From contig JABBOY010000028.1 of the NCBI GenBank assembly GCA_012927585.1, positions 1 to 43,896 of the forward strand: a DNA stretch of 43,896 nucleotides. The letters run 5' to 3'. Below are positions 1-8,507 of this stretch, piece by piece. Origin of the DNA: Glaciimonas sp. (GTDB lineage Bacteria; Pseudomonadota; Gammaproteobacteria; Burkholderiales; Burkholderiaceae_D). Position numbers and translations under genes: made by a program. How positions within the stretch are numbered: position 1 is the stretch's first letter; every line of letters starts with the position of its first letter. Below the pieces are notes generated by a model. That model did not search any database and was not told the origin of the DNA. It worked only from the letters and a program-made list of their open reading frames with translations.

Positions 1-1
1 C

Positions 2-1801
2 AACAGCAAGGATGTGGCTGCGGCCAATGCGGTGACTTTCGGCGGCCTGACGCTGGCGGGCACACAGGCTGGCAACTACACGCTGACCGCCCAAGGTAAT
101 GCGGCGGCGACCATCACCGCCGCCAACCTCACCGTCACAGCCAACAATGCTGGCAAAACCTACGACGGCGTGGCCTACAGAGGGGGCAACGGCGTGGCGT
201 ACCTCGGTCTGCTGGGCAGTGACACCGCCACCGCCCTGAGCGGCACCCTGGCCTACAGCGGCACCAGCCAGGGAGCCGTCAACACCGGCAGCTACGTCAT
301 CACGCCCGGCGGGCTGACGTCCGGTAACTACACCGTCAGCTACGTCAATGGCGCCCTGACCATCACCAAAGCCCCTCTTACCGTTACAGCCAACAATGCT
401 GGCAAACCCTACGACGGCGTGGCCTACAGCGGTGGCAACGGCGTGGCCTATGCAGGCTTTGTCGGCACAGAAAGCGCCACCGCCCTGAGCGGCACCCTGG
501 CCTACAGCGGCACCAGCCAGGGCGCGCTCAATGCGGGCAGCTATGCCATCGCGCCCGTTGGGCTGACGTCCGGCAATTACAGCGTCAGCTACGTCAATGG
601 CACGCTGACCATCAACCCGACTCTTGTGAGTGCCATCAGCCTGAGCGGCAGCCGTGTCTACGACGGCACGCTCAACGTGGCTGCGGGCGTCTTCACGCTC
701 AAGGGTCTGGTCGCCGGCCAGGACCTGAGCCTCAGCGGTGTGGGCACCATGGCCGACAAGAACGTGGGCGCCAACAAGCTGGTGGCCCTGGGCAGCCTCG
801 CATTGGGCAATGGCAGCACCGGCCTGGCCAGCAACTACACCCTGAGCGGGGGCACCGTCACCATTACGCCGGCCCCGCTGGCGGTCACAGCCAACAATGC
901 TGGCAAACCCTACGACGGCGTGGCCTACAGCGGTGGCAACGGCGTGGCCTATGCAGGCTTTGTCGGCACAGAAAGCGCTGCCGTCCTGGGCGGCACCCTG
1001 GCCTACAGCGGCACCAGCCAGGGCGCGCTCAATGCGGGCAGCTATGCCATCGCGCCCGTTGGGCTGACGTCCGGCAATTACAGCGTCAGCTACGTCAATG
1101 GCACGCTGACCATCAACCCGACTCTTGTGAGTGCCATCAGCCTGAGCGGCAGCCGTGTCTACGACGGCACGCTCAACGTGGCTGCGGGCGTCTTCACGCT
1201 CAAGGGTCTGGTCGCCGGCCAGGACCTGAGCCTCAGCGGTGTGGGCACCATGGCCGACAAGAACGTGGGCGCCAACAAGCCGGTGGCCCTGGGCAGCCTT
1301 GCATTGGGCAATGGCAGCACCGGCCTGGCCAGCAACTACACCCTGAGCGGGGGCACCGTCACCATCACGCCGGCCCCGCTGGCGATCCAGGCCGACCCCC
1401 AGTACAAGGTGTTTGCCGAAATCGATCCGCTGCTGGGCTACAGCACCAGCGGTCTGGTCGGCGGCGACCGCCTCAATGACACCCTCAGCGGGAGCCTGAC
1501 CCGCAGCGTCGGCGAAGCCAGCGGTCTTTACGGCATTGGCCTGGGCAGCCTGGTCAGCGTGGGCGGCAATTACAGCCTGGCATTCACGCCAGCGAGCCTG
1601 CGCATCGTGCCCCGGGTGCAAAGCAGCGGCGCCGGCGTTGATGCGGCATCGGTTGCCGGGGCAGAGACGGCGCCGCCTGTCGCTGCATTCCATGCCTCCC
1701 AGCAAGAGGACATGGAACGCATGACGCCGCAACGCCGCCCGCTGGCCATTGTCCTGATCGATGAGGGCATGCGCCTGCCGGCCGGACTGGCGCCGTACTG
1801 A
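2..1801 (+). CDS. Two-partner-secretion exoprotein (TpsA-like), YDG/MBG-repeat C-terminal part, 5' partial
   Basis: The reading frame is open to the left window edge, so the N-terminus (signal peptide and any TPS domain) lies outside. The visible ~600 residues are consecutive beta-rich YDG/MBG modules, each with a YDG signature (KTYDGVAY, KPYDGVAY, RVYDGTLN) and a closing SGNYxxSYVNGxLTI strand. Such modules occur in large secreted filamentous-haemagglutinin-like proteins. The last ~70 residues lack the repeat and the protein ends in LPAGLAPY. A CAP lipoprotein and a TpsB transporter follow on the same strand, which supports a surface or secreted role. Two repeat units are nearly identical at DNA level (386-886 and 887-1385), so the length may vary between strains. 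The family assignment rests on repeats and neighbours; the diagnostic TPS domain is not visible. Confidence 0.8.
   Translation, partial: NSKDVAAANAVTFGGLTLAGTQAGNYTLTAQGNAAATITAANLTVTANNAGKTYDGVAYRGGNGVAYLGLLGSDTATALSGTLAYSGTSQGAVNTGSYVITPGGLTSGNYTVSYVNGALTITKAPLTVTANNAGKPYDGVAYSGGNGVAYAGFVGTESATALSGTLAYSGTSQGALNAGSYAIAPVGLTSGNYSVSYVNGTLTINPTLVSAISLSGSRVYDGTLNVAAGVFTLKGLVAGQDLSLSGVGTMADKNVGANKLVALGSLALGNGSTGLASNYTLSGGTVTITPAPLAVTANNAGKPYDGVAYSGGNGVAYAGFVGTESAAVLGGTLAYSGTSQGALNAGSYAIAPVGLTSGNYSVSYVNGTLTINPTLVSAISLSGSRVYDGTLNVAAGVFTLKGLVAGQDLSLSGVGTMADKNVGANKPVALGSLALGNGSTGLASNYTLSGGTVTITPAPLAIQADPQYKVFAEIDPLLGYSTSGLVGGDRLNDTLSGSLTRSVGEASGLYGIGLGSLVSVGGNYSLAFTPASLRIVPRVQSSGAGVDAASVAGAETAPPVAAFHASQQEDMERMTPQRRPLAIVLIDEGMRLPAGLAPY
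386..886 (+). repeat. 501-bp tandem repeat, copy 1, in the TpsA-like gene
   Basis: This unit and the one starting at 887 are in-frame 501-bp (167-codon) direct repeats that begin at the same ACAGCCAACAATGC sequence. By eye they differ at only about ten positions (for example attacgcc/atcacgcc near the end). Each carries one GK-P-YDGVAY module and one SRVYDGTLN module. Near identity suggests recent duplication or ongoing homogenisation. Confidence 0.9.
887..1385 (+). repeat. 501-bp tandem repeat, copy 2, in the TpsA-like gene
   Basis: Second copy of the in-frame unit. It loses similarity near 1385, where the sequence passes into the divergent last MBG-like module (AIQADPQYKVFAEIDP). A less similar, older half-unit precedes copy 1 at about 138-385. 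Confidence 0.88.
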
Positions 1802-1904
1802 ACCTCGCTGGCGAGCCCACCGGTTTTTAACAATGCTATGCATTTAATAGCTGCTTGCGCACGTATTCAGTGCGCGGCAGCCTGATTTATCAAGAAGAGC
1901 CACT

Positions 1905-2978
1905 ATGAACCAGATTTATCGAATCCTCTGCACCCCCACCGCTGCTGCCCTTGCGAGCGCTGCCCTGGTGCTCACGTTGTCGGCCTGTGGCGGTGGCGGC
2001 GCGAGTGCGCCCGCCCCGGTCACGCCCACGCCCACGCCGGCCAACTACTCGGCCCTGCTCAGCAGCGTGGCGCCTGCCAGTTACGCCGGCGAACAGGCCA
2101 GTGTGCTGGTGCGCACCAATGCCATCCGGCTGGGCGCGGGGGCGGGTCTGCTGGCCCAAAGTGCAGCACTCGACACGGCGGCCAGCAAACATGCCGCCTT
2201 TTTGGTCAACAACCGGCTGGCGAGCAACAGCGCCTACCTGGATGCGCTGCACGAGGGCGTGCTAGGCGGCCACTATGAAGACCCCACACTGCCCGGCGTG
2301 CTCGGCTTTAGCGGCAAGACGCCCCAGGCGCGGGCGACGGCAGCCGCCTATGCCGGCACGGTGTCCGAGCTGGTGTTGCTGGGCGCCGCCAGCGGGGCCG
2401 AGTGCATGGCTTCGATCGAGAACTCGGTCTACCACCTGGCGCGGCTGTTCTCGCCCGTAGTGCAGGTCGGACTCGCGTTCAACGCTGGCAACGGTAGCGG
2501 CAGCGTCTGCGTGATGGAGCTGGGCGTGTCGGGCAACACCGCCGGGCAGTTGCCCGGCGCAGGCAGCGTGGTGACTTACCCATACGCCGGACAAAGCGCG
2601 GTGCTGCCCACGTTCTACAACCGGGCCGAGACGCCGACTCCGGTGGCCGACCTGGCGCTGGCGGGCCACCCGGTGCTGGTGTCGCTGTATTCGCTGGCCG
2701 CGCCCAGCCTGCAGGGCAGCGACATCGTGATTCAGCGCTTTGCCCTGAGCCGCGCCGACGGTCAACCCGTGAGCGCGCGCCTGCTGGCCCAAGCCGGTGT
2801 CACCTCAAGCGGCCCGACGTTGGGAATTGACGCCAACCTGGCGGGTGCCGGCACGTTGTTTTTGGTGCCCGGCGCACCGCTGGCGGCCAACACCACGTAC
2901 CGCGTGACGTTTGCGGCCACGCTCAAGGGCCAGGCTGTGGCTCGGGACTGGTCGTTCACGACCGGGGCGGCCAATTAG
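1905..2978 (+). CDS. CAP-domain (SCP-like) lipoprotein with C-terminal Ig-like domain
   Basis: The product is 357 aa. It has a lipoprotein signal peptide with lipobox LSAC (cysteine about residue 28), then a Gly run and a Pro/Thr linker. Residues ~45-210 fit the CAP/SCP fold seen in bacterial YkwD-type proteins: an NAIRLGAG-like N-terminal helix, a LHEG/GGHYED segment, then a GFSGKTPQARATAAAY stretch and an SVCVMELG strand. The last ~100 residues resemble a bacterial Ig-like (Big_5) domain ending in ARDWSFTTG. Bacterial CAP proteins are often surface-attached, and their biochemical activity is mostly unknown. Its place between the TpsA-like gene and tpsB suggests a link to exoprotein processing or anchoring, but that is inference. 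The ATG at 1905 has a weak AAGAAG ribosome site upstream. Confidence 0.72.
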   Translation: MNQIYRILCTPTAAALASAALVLTLSACGGGGASAPAPVTPTPTPANYSALLSSVAPASYAGEQASVLVRTNAIRLGAGAGLLAQSAALDTAASKHAAFLVNNRLASNSAYLDALHEGVLGGHYEDPTLPGVLGFSGKTPQARATAAAYAGTVSELVLLGAASGAECMASIENSVYHLARLFSPVVQVGLAFNAGNGSGSVCVMELGVSGNTAGQLPGAGSVVTYPYAGQSAVLPTFYNRAETPTPVADLALAGHPVLVSLYSLAAPSLQGSDIVIQRFALSRADGQPVSARLLAQAGVTSSGPTLGIDANLAGAGTLFLVPGAPLAANTTYRVTFAATLKGQAVARDWSFTTGAAN

Positions 2979-3003
2979 CCCTTCACCAATGACCTTCTCC
3001 CCC

Positions 3004-4680
3004 ATGAAAACTCCCCACGCCGCCCTGTCGCTGCTCGCTTTGAGTCTGTTTGCCAGTGCGCTCGCCCAAGCCGTCCCGCCCGTGCCTGATGCTGGGCAAA
3101 TCACGCGTGAAGTTCAAAAACCAGCCGTTCTAGCGCCGTCCAGGACCGTCAGCCCCTTGCGGGTGCAAGGCGCGGAGTCAATCCCGGCACAAACCGATAA
3201 CGAGCTCCGCATTTCGGTCAAATCAATTCGCGTCATGGGCAGCCAGGTGTTCCCCGCTCATAAACTGGAGGCCCTGGTGAGTGACCTCGCCGGCACCGAG
3301 CAGAGCCTGGACGGGCTGAACGCCGGTGTCGCCCGCATCACCGCCTACTACCGCGAACGCGGCTACCCGGTGGCACGCGCTTACCTGCCGGCGCAAGACA
3401 TCCAGGACGGTGCTGTCGTCATCCACGTGCTTGAAGGCGTGCTGGACCAACAGCGCCTTACCAACCAATCACGCCTGAGCGATGAGCGCGTCAATCGCTA
3501 TTTGGGTGAAGTCCGGCCCGGTCAAGCGCTGCAAGTTCAGCAAATCGACCGGGCGCTGCTGCTGCTGGGCGACACCCCGGGCGTGGGCGGGGCGCGTGCC
3601 GCACTGCAGCCCGGTGCCAGTGTCGGTACCAGCGATTTGCTAGTGGAGCTGGACCCGGCGCAAGCTTATGCCGCCAATCTGGAACTCGACAACTACGGCA
3701 ACCGCTACACCGGGGAATACCGCGTGGGTGCGGCCCTGGCCTTGAACAGCCCGCTGGGCCTGGGCGACTTGTTGAGCCTGCGCACCATCACCAGCGGCCC
3801 CAATATGCGTTACGCCCGGCTGGCCTACCAGGTACCGGTGGGGGTAAGCGGCCTCAAGCTCGGTGGCGCGTACTACGACACCCGCTACCGGCTGGGCCAG
3901 GAGTTTGCTGCCTTGCAGGCGCACGGCAGTGCCAGCAGCGCCAGCATGTATGCCACCTACCCCTTTGTGCGCAGCCAGAGCGTCAATCTGTCCGGCGCGC
4001 TGACGTTGGAAGATAAAAAGCTGATCGATCAAACCGACGTGCCGATCTCCAACGTCGAAAAGAAAGTGCAGTTAATGACGCTGGGCCTCGCTGGTAACGC
4101 GCAGGACGCGCTGGCGGGCGGCGGGTTCACAGCCTTTGAAGTGGCGCTCTCCAGTGGCAAGCTGACGATGGATGCGCCGTCGCTGGCGCTCGATAGCGCA
4201 CCGGGCTCGGTCAGTAGCAACGGAGGCTTCGGCAAACTGGCCTACAGCCTTAGCCGCCTGCAGCGCGTGAACGATCAAACCAGCCTGTTGCTGGCACTCT
4301 CGGGCCAGCAAGCCAGCAAGAACCTGAACTCCAGCGAGAAGTTCTCGCTCGGTGGCGCCAATGGCGTGCGGGCGTATCCGCAAGGTGAAGGCAGCGGCGA
4401 CCAGGGCTGGCTGGCCAATCTGGAGCTGCGCCGCAATTTGACCGGGCAAGTGCAGGGTGTGGTGTTTTACGACGCCGGTGCAGTCGAGATCAACCGCAAC
4501 CAGTTTGCAGTTGGAGACAACAGCCGGTTCATCGCGGGAGCGGGCCTGGGTTTGAATGGGCAAGTGGGTAAGCTGCAGTTCAAAACCGCGCTGGCCTGGC
4601 GCACCAGCGGGGGCGATCCGCGCTCTGACACCGTGAACCGCAATCCGCGGCTTTGGGCTCAATTAAGCTTGCCGCTTTGA
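3004..4680 (+). CDS. TpsB / ShlB-FhaC family outer-membrane transporter
   Basis: About 558 aa. An N-terminal signal peptide (MKTPHAALSLLALSLFASALAQA) is followed by POTRA-like domains (residues ~60-200, with the ITAYYRERGYPVARAYLPAQDI signature of POTRA_2/ShlB) and a 16-stranded-barrel-type C-terminal domain ending in LWAQLSLPL. This family secretes TpsA partners across the outer membrane, so the upstream MBG-repeat protein is the likely substrate. The frame is open back to 2911 inside the CAP gene. The ATG at 3004 is chosen because it starts the signal peptide; the ATG at 2989 (5 residues more) is an alternative. There is no strong Shine-Dalgarno sequence, so coupling to the upstream gene is possible. 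Confidence 0.9.
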   Translation: MKTPHAALSLLALSLFASALAQAVPPVPDAGQITREVQKPAVLAPSRTVSPLRVQGAESIPAQTDNELRISVKSIRVMGSQVFPAHKLEALVSDLAGTEQSLDGLNAGVARITAYYRERGYPVARAYLPAQDIQDGAVVIHVLEGVLDQQRLTNQSRLSDERVNRYLGEVRPGQALQVQQIDRALLLLGDTPGVGGARAALQPGASVGTSDLLVELDPAQAYAANLELDNYGNRYTGEYRVGAALALNSPLGLGDLLSLRTITSGPNMRYARLAYQVPVGVSGLKLGGAYYDTRYRLGQEFAALQAHGSASSASMYATYPFVRSQSVNLSGALTLEDKKLIDQTDVPISNVEKKVQLMTLGLAGNAQDALAGGGFTAFEVALSSGKLTMDAPSLALDSAPGSVSSNGGFGKLAYSLSRLQRVNDQTSLLLALSGQQASKNLNSSEKFSLGGANGVRAYPQGEGSGDQGWLANLELRRNLTGQVQGVVFYDAGAVEINRNQFAVGDNSRFIAGAGLGLNGQVGKLQFKTALAWRTSGGDPRSDTVNRNPRLWAQLSLPL

Positions 4681-4738
4681 TGGAGTAGAAGAAAGTTGCT
4701 TACACCAAAATTTGTAGGCGTTACTGGGTATCCGACGC

Positions 4739-4981
4739 ATGGTCAGCGATGGCCAGTTTGTTTTGTCGCAACTCGGCAATTCGTTCGACGCCAGCTATGC
4801 CCACTTGAGGTTCGCCATGTAGGGCTACCTGCGTGGCTGGCACAACGATTGTCAAAAGCTGGTGGTGGATAAAAACCGTGCATGGCTGCGCGTCGTCGGG
4901 TTGCCGCCTCGCATTCAGGCCCTGATCGAGACGGCTTACGCGTGGCACTACGAGCGTTACTACCCGCAGTTGAAGAAATGA
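4739..4981 (+). pseudogene. Unrecognised gene remnant with internal amber stop
   Basis: From ATG 4739 a protein-like frame runs to TGA at 4979, interrupted only by TAG at 4820. The two halves (27 and 52 residues) have ordinary amino-acid composition, and the second half (GYLRGWHNDCQK ... YAWHYERYYPQLKK) looks like a genuine protein C-terminus. I do not recognise the family. It may be the tail of a gene deleted next to tpsB. Confidence is low because the fragment is short. Confidence 0.35.
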
Positions 4982-5053
4982 AGCCGAACATGCGAACCCT
5001 TCGCCATCCGGTGTGGCAGGCCGGCGTCGTGACCAAGACCATGCGCGAAAAGC

Positions 5054-5086
5054 AAACCGGCCACCGGGGATGCCGCAGGCCGGTTT
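5054..5086 (+). terminator. Terminator-like hairpin after the TPS cluster
   Basis: A perfect 9-bp stem AAACCGGCC / GGCCGGTTT encloses a 15-nt loop and is followed by AATTAATT. It lies between plus-strand genes ending upstream and a convergent minus-strand gene ending at 5129, so it could serve either direction. Confidence 0.6.
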
Positions 5087-5128
5087 AATTAATTGGTGCT
5101 TTGCCCACGCGCGGCTCGCCTTACATAA

Positions 5129-6349
5129 TCATAACTTGGGCTGAATGCGTTTCCATCTGAACGGACCGAAGCTGTCCGCGCCGTTGGCCGCATTTGCATT
5201 CGGATCGATTGTGAGTTTGAGCCACTCCAGCGGAGTGGTGCTACCGTGCACGACGACGCGGTGGAAATTCGGCACGTTATAGCCGTTGGGCTGGGTCATG
5301 TAGGGGTCGCTAGGATTGTTGCTGCCGGCAGACATGTTACTGCTACTACATGCAACTGCAGTTGCTCCCGAAGACGGCTCGATAACGCAAGGAGCGCCCT
5401 GCACCAGTGGGTTGTCGGAGCGGTAGACATGCGAGTCGCCGTTCAAGAGCAGTACCGGTTTGCCGAAGGCCGTCGCGTGCGACGCAATACTGTCGATGAA
5501 CTGCTTGTATTGCGTAATGTGGCTCAGGGCAACGCCATCGATATCCCACATGTCGGCCTGGGTCTGGATCACTACGGCGATGGCGCCATTGGCGCTGGCC
5601 TGTTTAAAGGCGTTGTCGAGCCAGCGTAGATTGGCCGCCGTCCGGTTGGTAACCTCTTGCGCCTGCGCCGGGCTCATGGCCGGAGCGCCATACCAAGGAT
5701 CGGTATCATTGTTCGAGCCACCCGGGATATTCAAAGTCACGAACAGCGTCCTGGATTTCGCCCACCACACATTCTCGACGTAGTTGCTGTCGCTCGGGTG
5801 AGCGATATCGTATTCCTGGGCCTGTGAATGCACATTCATGGCGCCGCCGAATGTCTTCCCTGGAGAGGCAAAGAAGATTGAGCGGATGAGTGCCAGGTTT
5901 GCAATCGGGTCGCCCCCGGCATAGTCGATCCAGTTATTACTTCCATCGACCTTGTAGGCGATCTGACCGGTGACCGCGTTGTATGTGCCACCGCCCTCTT
6001 TGGCCTTGTGACAGTCGGTCCATTCGTTGTCGCCAGGCGTGTATACGACGGGACTCTTGAATGCCGTCCACTGCTTGTAGATCGAGAGGTCGTAGTCGGA
6101 GGTGCAGTACTGCTTGCCTGAGTGGATGTCACCCACATGGAGCACGAGCGAGGCATCGGGGTCGGAATTGATCGCGTTGATGAATGCCGGGCTTGCCAAA
6201 AACTGGGCGTTGTCGTCGGGGGCAGTGCCATAAGGCACATCACCGATCACAGCGAGCGCCGACGTTGGTTCACCGTCACTACTTCCGCCCCCGCAACCCG
6301 TGATGAGGGTTGCAAGCGTCAACATGATGGGCAAAGTGAAATTTTGCAT
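5129..6349 (-). CDS. Lipoprotein resembling calcineurin-like metallophosphoesterases
   Basis: About 406 aa. It starts at ATG 6349-6347, where a lipoprotein signal peptide ending LITGCGGG begins and an AGGA lies ~12 nt upstream; the longer open frame to 6553 is not needed. Motifs resemble a binuclear metallophosphoesterase: AVIGDVPYG (first Asp), VLHVGDIHSG, VYTPGDNEW (GDN motif) and LLNGDSHVYR near the C-terminus (GxSH in place of the usual GHxH). The likely location is membrane-anchored in the periplasm, acting on an unknown phosphoester. The gene is convergent to the TPS cluster and appears monocistronic. The substrate cannot be predicted. Confidence 0.75.
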   Translation of the reverse strand: MQNFTLPIMLTLATLITGCGGGSSDGEPTSALAVIGDVPYGTAPDDNAQFLASPAFINAINSDPDASLVLHVGDIHSGKQYCTSDYDLSIYKQWTAFKSPVVYTPGDNEWTDCHKAKEGGGTYNAVTGQIAYKVDGSNNWIDYAGGDPIANLALIRSIFFASPGKTFGGAMNVHSQAQEYDIAHPSDSNYVENVWWAKSRTLFVTLNIPGGSNNDTDPWYGAPAMSPAQAQEVTNRTAANLRWLDNAFKQASANGAIAVVIQTQADMWDIDGVALSHITQYKQFIDSIASHATAFGKPVLLLNGDSHVYRSDNPLVQGAPCVIEPSSGATAVACSSSNMSAGSNNPSDPYMTQPNGYNVPNFHRVVVHGSTTPLEWLKLTIDPNANAANGADSFGPFRWKRIQPKL

Positions 6350-6784
6350 GGAATAGATATCCTGAAGAGAAATGGGCGACGTCTTGTCTTTCAAATAGTT
6401 AAGCATTTGAAGATGTCGGCTTGATAATGAGTGCTGCCGAAAACCATTATCTGATGCACATGTGACAAGGCAATTACAGTGCATTGCCAATCGAGCCAAG
6501 GCGTGCCTATCTGTGACCAACAAACATAACGCGAAACGTCGCCGGGCATTCAAACCCCGTCTGCTATCCGGCAGGTCTTCCTGAAATTCACGGGGAGGGG
6601 GAACTACCGAGCAGATCGATATCCATGCAACAACGCCATCCTAAGGCCCCACAAGGCGCTATGTCACACCATGATTTTTTGGCACCGGCACAGAGTTAGC
6701 AGGACATGAAATTATTGCGGCGCATCTGCAAGCTGTCGCGGACTTTGCGCACCCTTTTTATTCCTGGGAGTGCAAACGCAATGA
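6350..6784. other. Gene-free interval, 435 bp
   Basis: No convincing open frame or RNA gene is seen. It contains the upstream region of the phosphoesterase-like gene and a small hairpin (GGCAAT / ATTGCC, about 6463-6488). The right part leads into an IS30 transposase remnant. Confidence 0.5.
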
Positions 6785-6979
6785 AAAGATGAATGGTTCG
6801 ATCTGTCAGTACCATCGGGAACAGGCGAACTGCAACTGGTCAGCCACGAGGAGACGACATTGATGCTGGACAAACTGAACCGCGGACCAAAAACATCTCT
6901 GGGTTGCAAAAGCCCCCATGAAGTATTTTTAGCCGGGAAGATACTGCCGCTTAAAACTAAGTACGGTTGCACTTGGTAG
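6785..6979 (+). pseudogene. 3' remnant of an IS30-family transposase
   Basis: The frame open from 6785 to TAG 6977-6979 encodes a tail with the typical IS30 C-terminal pattern: PSGTGELQL, VSHEE, then DKLNRGPKTSLGCKSPHEVF. Family members usually read P-GT-L---S-EE ... LN-RPRKTLG--TP-EVF. The catalytic core is missing, so only ~64 codons of the 3' end remain. It sits directly after the DUF493 gene, where Burkholderiales genomes usually carry lipB-lipA, so it marks a rearrangement junction. Confidence 0.75.
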
Positions 6980-6996
6980 TTGAATCCACCCGCTGA

Positions 6997-7266
6997 TTAC
7001 AACACCACTTTAACCATTGGATGTGCCGACAGTGCGCGGTACAAGTCATCGAGCTGGATGCGGCTGGTAGCGCGCACGGTGACGGTCAGGCCGAGGTAAC
7101 TGCCTTTGGTGGATGGTCGCATTTCCAGCTTGGCGGGATCGAAGCTAGGGTCGTGCTGGATCACCAGTTCGACAATGACCTGGGCGAAATCATCATGCAT
7201 TGCGCCCATGATCTTGATCGGGAAATCGCAGGGGTATTCAATCAGGGTGTCGGGAGTGGTTGCCAT
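6997..7266 (-). CDS. ybeD: YbeD / DUF493 family protein
   Basis: 89 aa, a full-length small protein of the DUF493 (YbeD) family. It starts MATTPDTLIEYPCDFPIKIMG and has the family-typical HPMVKVVL end with an ACT-like alpha/beta pattern. In many proteobacteria it is encoded between dacC/aminotransferase and lipB; its role is not established. It is last in the minus-strand block. The lipoate genes expected downstream are absent and an IS30 remnant starts 17 bp away. Confidence 0.88.
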   Translation of the reverse strand: MATTPDTLIEYPCDFPIKIMGAMHDDFAQVIVELVIQHDPSFDPAKLEMRPSTKGSYLGLTVTVRATSRIQLDDLYRALSAHPMVKVVL

Positions 7267-7360
7267 GGTTTCGGTTTGGGTGTGGATGCGCCGAACAAAA
7301 ATGTCCGGCGCATAAAACTTATTTTAGGCCAAAATCCGAAAAGGCAAGCTCGACAGTCTG

Positions 7361-8206
7361 TTAGGCCGCTTTCGCCGCTTGATAAGCTGCATATAATTTT
7401 TTGTACAAGGGGCCGGGCACGCCTGCGCCGATCGGCTGGCCGTCGATGGAAACTACCGGCAGCACTTCCTTGGTGGCGGACGACAACAGCACTTCATCGG
7501 CGGCAAAGACTTCGGCGCGGGCGATATTGCGCGCTTCGAAAACAATTCCATTGGCCGCGCACAGTTCCTGCAGCAGCGCGTAACGGATGCCTTCCAGGAT
7601 CAAATTGGTCTTCGGCGGGCCCATCAGCTTGCCATCCTTGACGATCCAGACGTTGGAGGATGAGGCTTCGGTCAGGAAGCCGTCGCGGAACTGGATCGAC
7701 TCGGTCGCGTCGTGTTCCGCCGCGTATTGCGCCGCCAGCACGTTGCCCAGCAGTGAGCTCGATTTGATTTCGCAGTGCAGCCAGCGCTTGTCTTCCAGCG
7801 ATACGCACGCCACGCCCTTGGCGCGCACGGCGTCGCTCGGCAGCACGATCGGATTGGTCATGATGAAAACGGTCGGCGTCACGTTGGCCGGGAATGCATG
7901 GGCGCGCTTGGCTACGCCGCGGGTAATTTGCAAGTACACCATCTGGTCGTCGGCTGGATGCGCATCCATGATGGTTTGGATCAGGGCCAGCCATTCCGGT
8001 TTGGTGTGCGGATTGGCGATGCTAATTGCATCCAGGCTACGAAACAGGCGCGCCAGATGTTGTTCAGCGCGAAACATCTTGCGCTTGTATACCGGAATGA
8101 CTTCGTAAATGCCGTCGCCAAAAATGAAGCCGCGATCCAGTACCGGAATTTTAGCTTCGGACAATGGCGTGAATTGGCCGTTGAGATAGACCAGTGGGTC
8201 GTCCAT
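7361..8206 (-). CDS. dat: D-amino acid aminotransferase (PLP fold type IV)
   Basis: 281 aa from ATG 8206-8204, with GGAAA 9 nt upstream. Fold type IV transaminase features: VLDRGFIFGDGIYEVIPVY near the N-terminus, ITRGVAKRAHAFP (RxHxFP is characteristic of D-alanine transaminases rather than IlvE), the PLP lysine in CEIKSSSLLGNVLA (about K148) and FLTEASSSNVWIV. It would interconvert D-alanine and D-glutamate using 2-oxo acids in the cytosol. Its position between dacC and the DUF493 gene matches the Burkholderiales arrangement. Branched-chain specificity is less likely. Confidence 0.87.
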   Translation of the reverse strand: MDDPLVYLNGQFTPLSEAKIPVLDRGFIFGDGIYEVIPVYKRKMFRAEQHLARLFRSLDAISIANPHTKPEWLALIQTIMDAHPADDQMVYLQITRGVAKRAHAFPANVTPTVFIMTNPIVLPSDAVRAKGVACVSLEDKRWLHCEIKSSSLLGNVLAAQYAAEHDATESIQFRDGFLTEASSSNVWIVKDGKLMGPPKTNLILEGIRYALLQELCAANGIVFEARNIARAEVFAADEVLLSSATKEVLPVVSIDGQPIGAGVPGPLYKKLYAAYQAAKAA

Positions 8207-8507
8207 AGGTGATTTCCAATACAGTGAAAGCGGGGATTTTGGCACAGTGCGTGCTATCAGATGATGCAATTAACGCATAACAACGATGAGATTTTTATGC
8301 CAGTACTTCGATTGATGTTAAAAAATACGGGAGTATGCCTTAAAACCGTACTATTTCCGCATATATTATATGCGGAGTTAATATTTACAGCGCGCAGTAT
8401 GTTACGCATAGTTAAAGTTGAGAAAGTTGACATTGCGAAAATGGGTGCGCGGTTGCTGACGGGCTTGCTGATTGGATTGCTGACAACCGCACACTGGGTC
8501 GATCAGA
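8207..8507. other. Intergenic region, 301 bp, no gene supported
   Basis: This AT-rich stretch separates the aminotransferase and dacC genes, both on the minus strand. The only clear structure is the palindrome at 8357-8375. A 101-codon plus-strand frame overlaps the dacC 3' end and shows no recognisable domain. Confidence 0.5.
8357..8375. promoter_or_regulatory. Perfect 19-bp palindrome, possible operator
   Basis: CCGCATATATTATATGCGG has two 9-bp arms around one central base and lies ~150 bp upstream of the aminotransferase start. There is no T-run, so a protein-binding site is more likely than a terminator. The binding protein is unknown. Confidence 0.35.
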
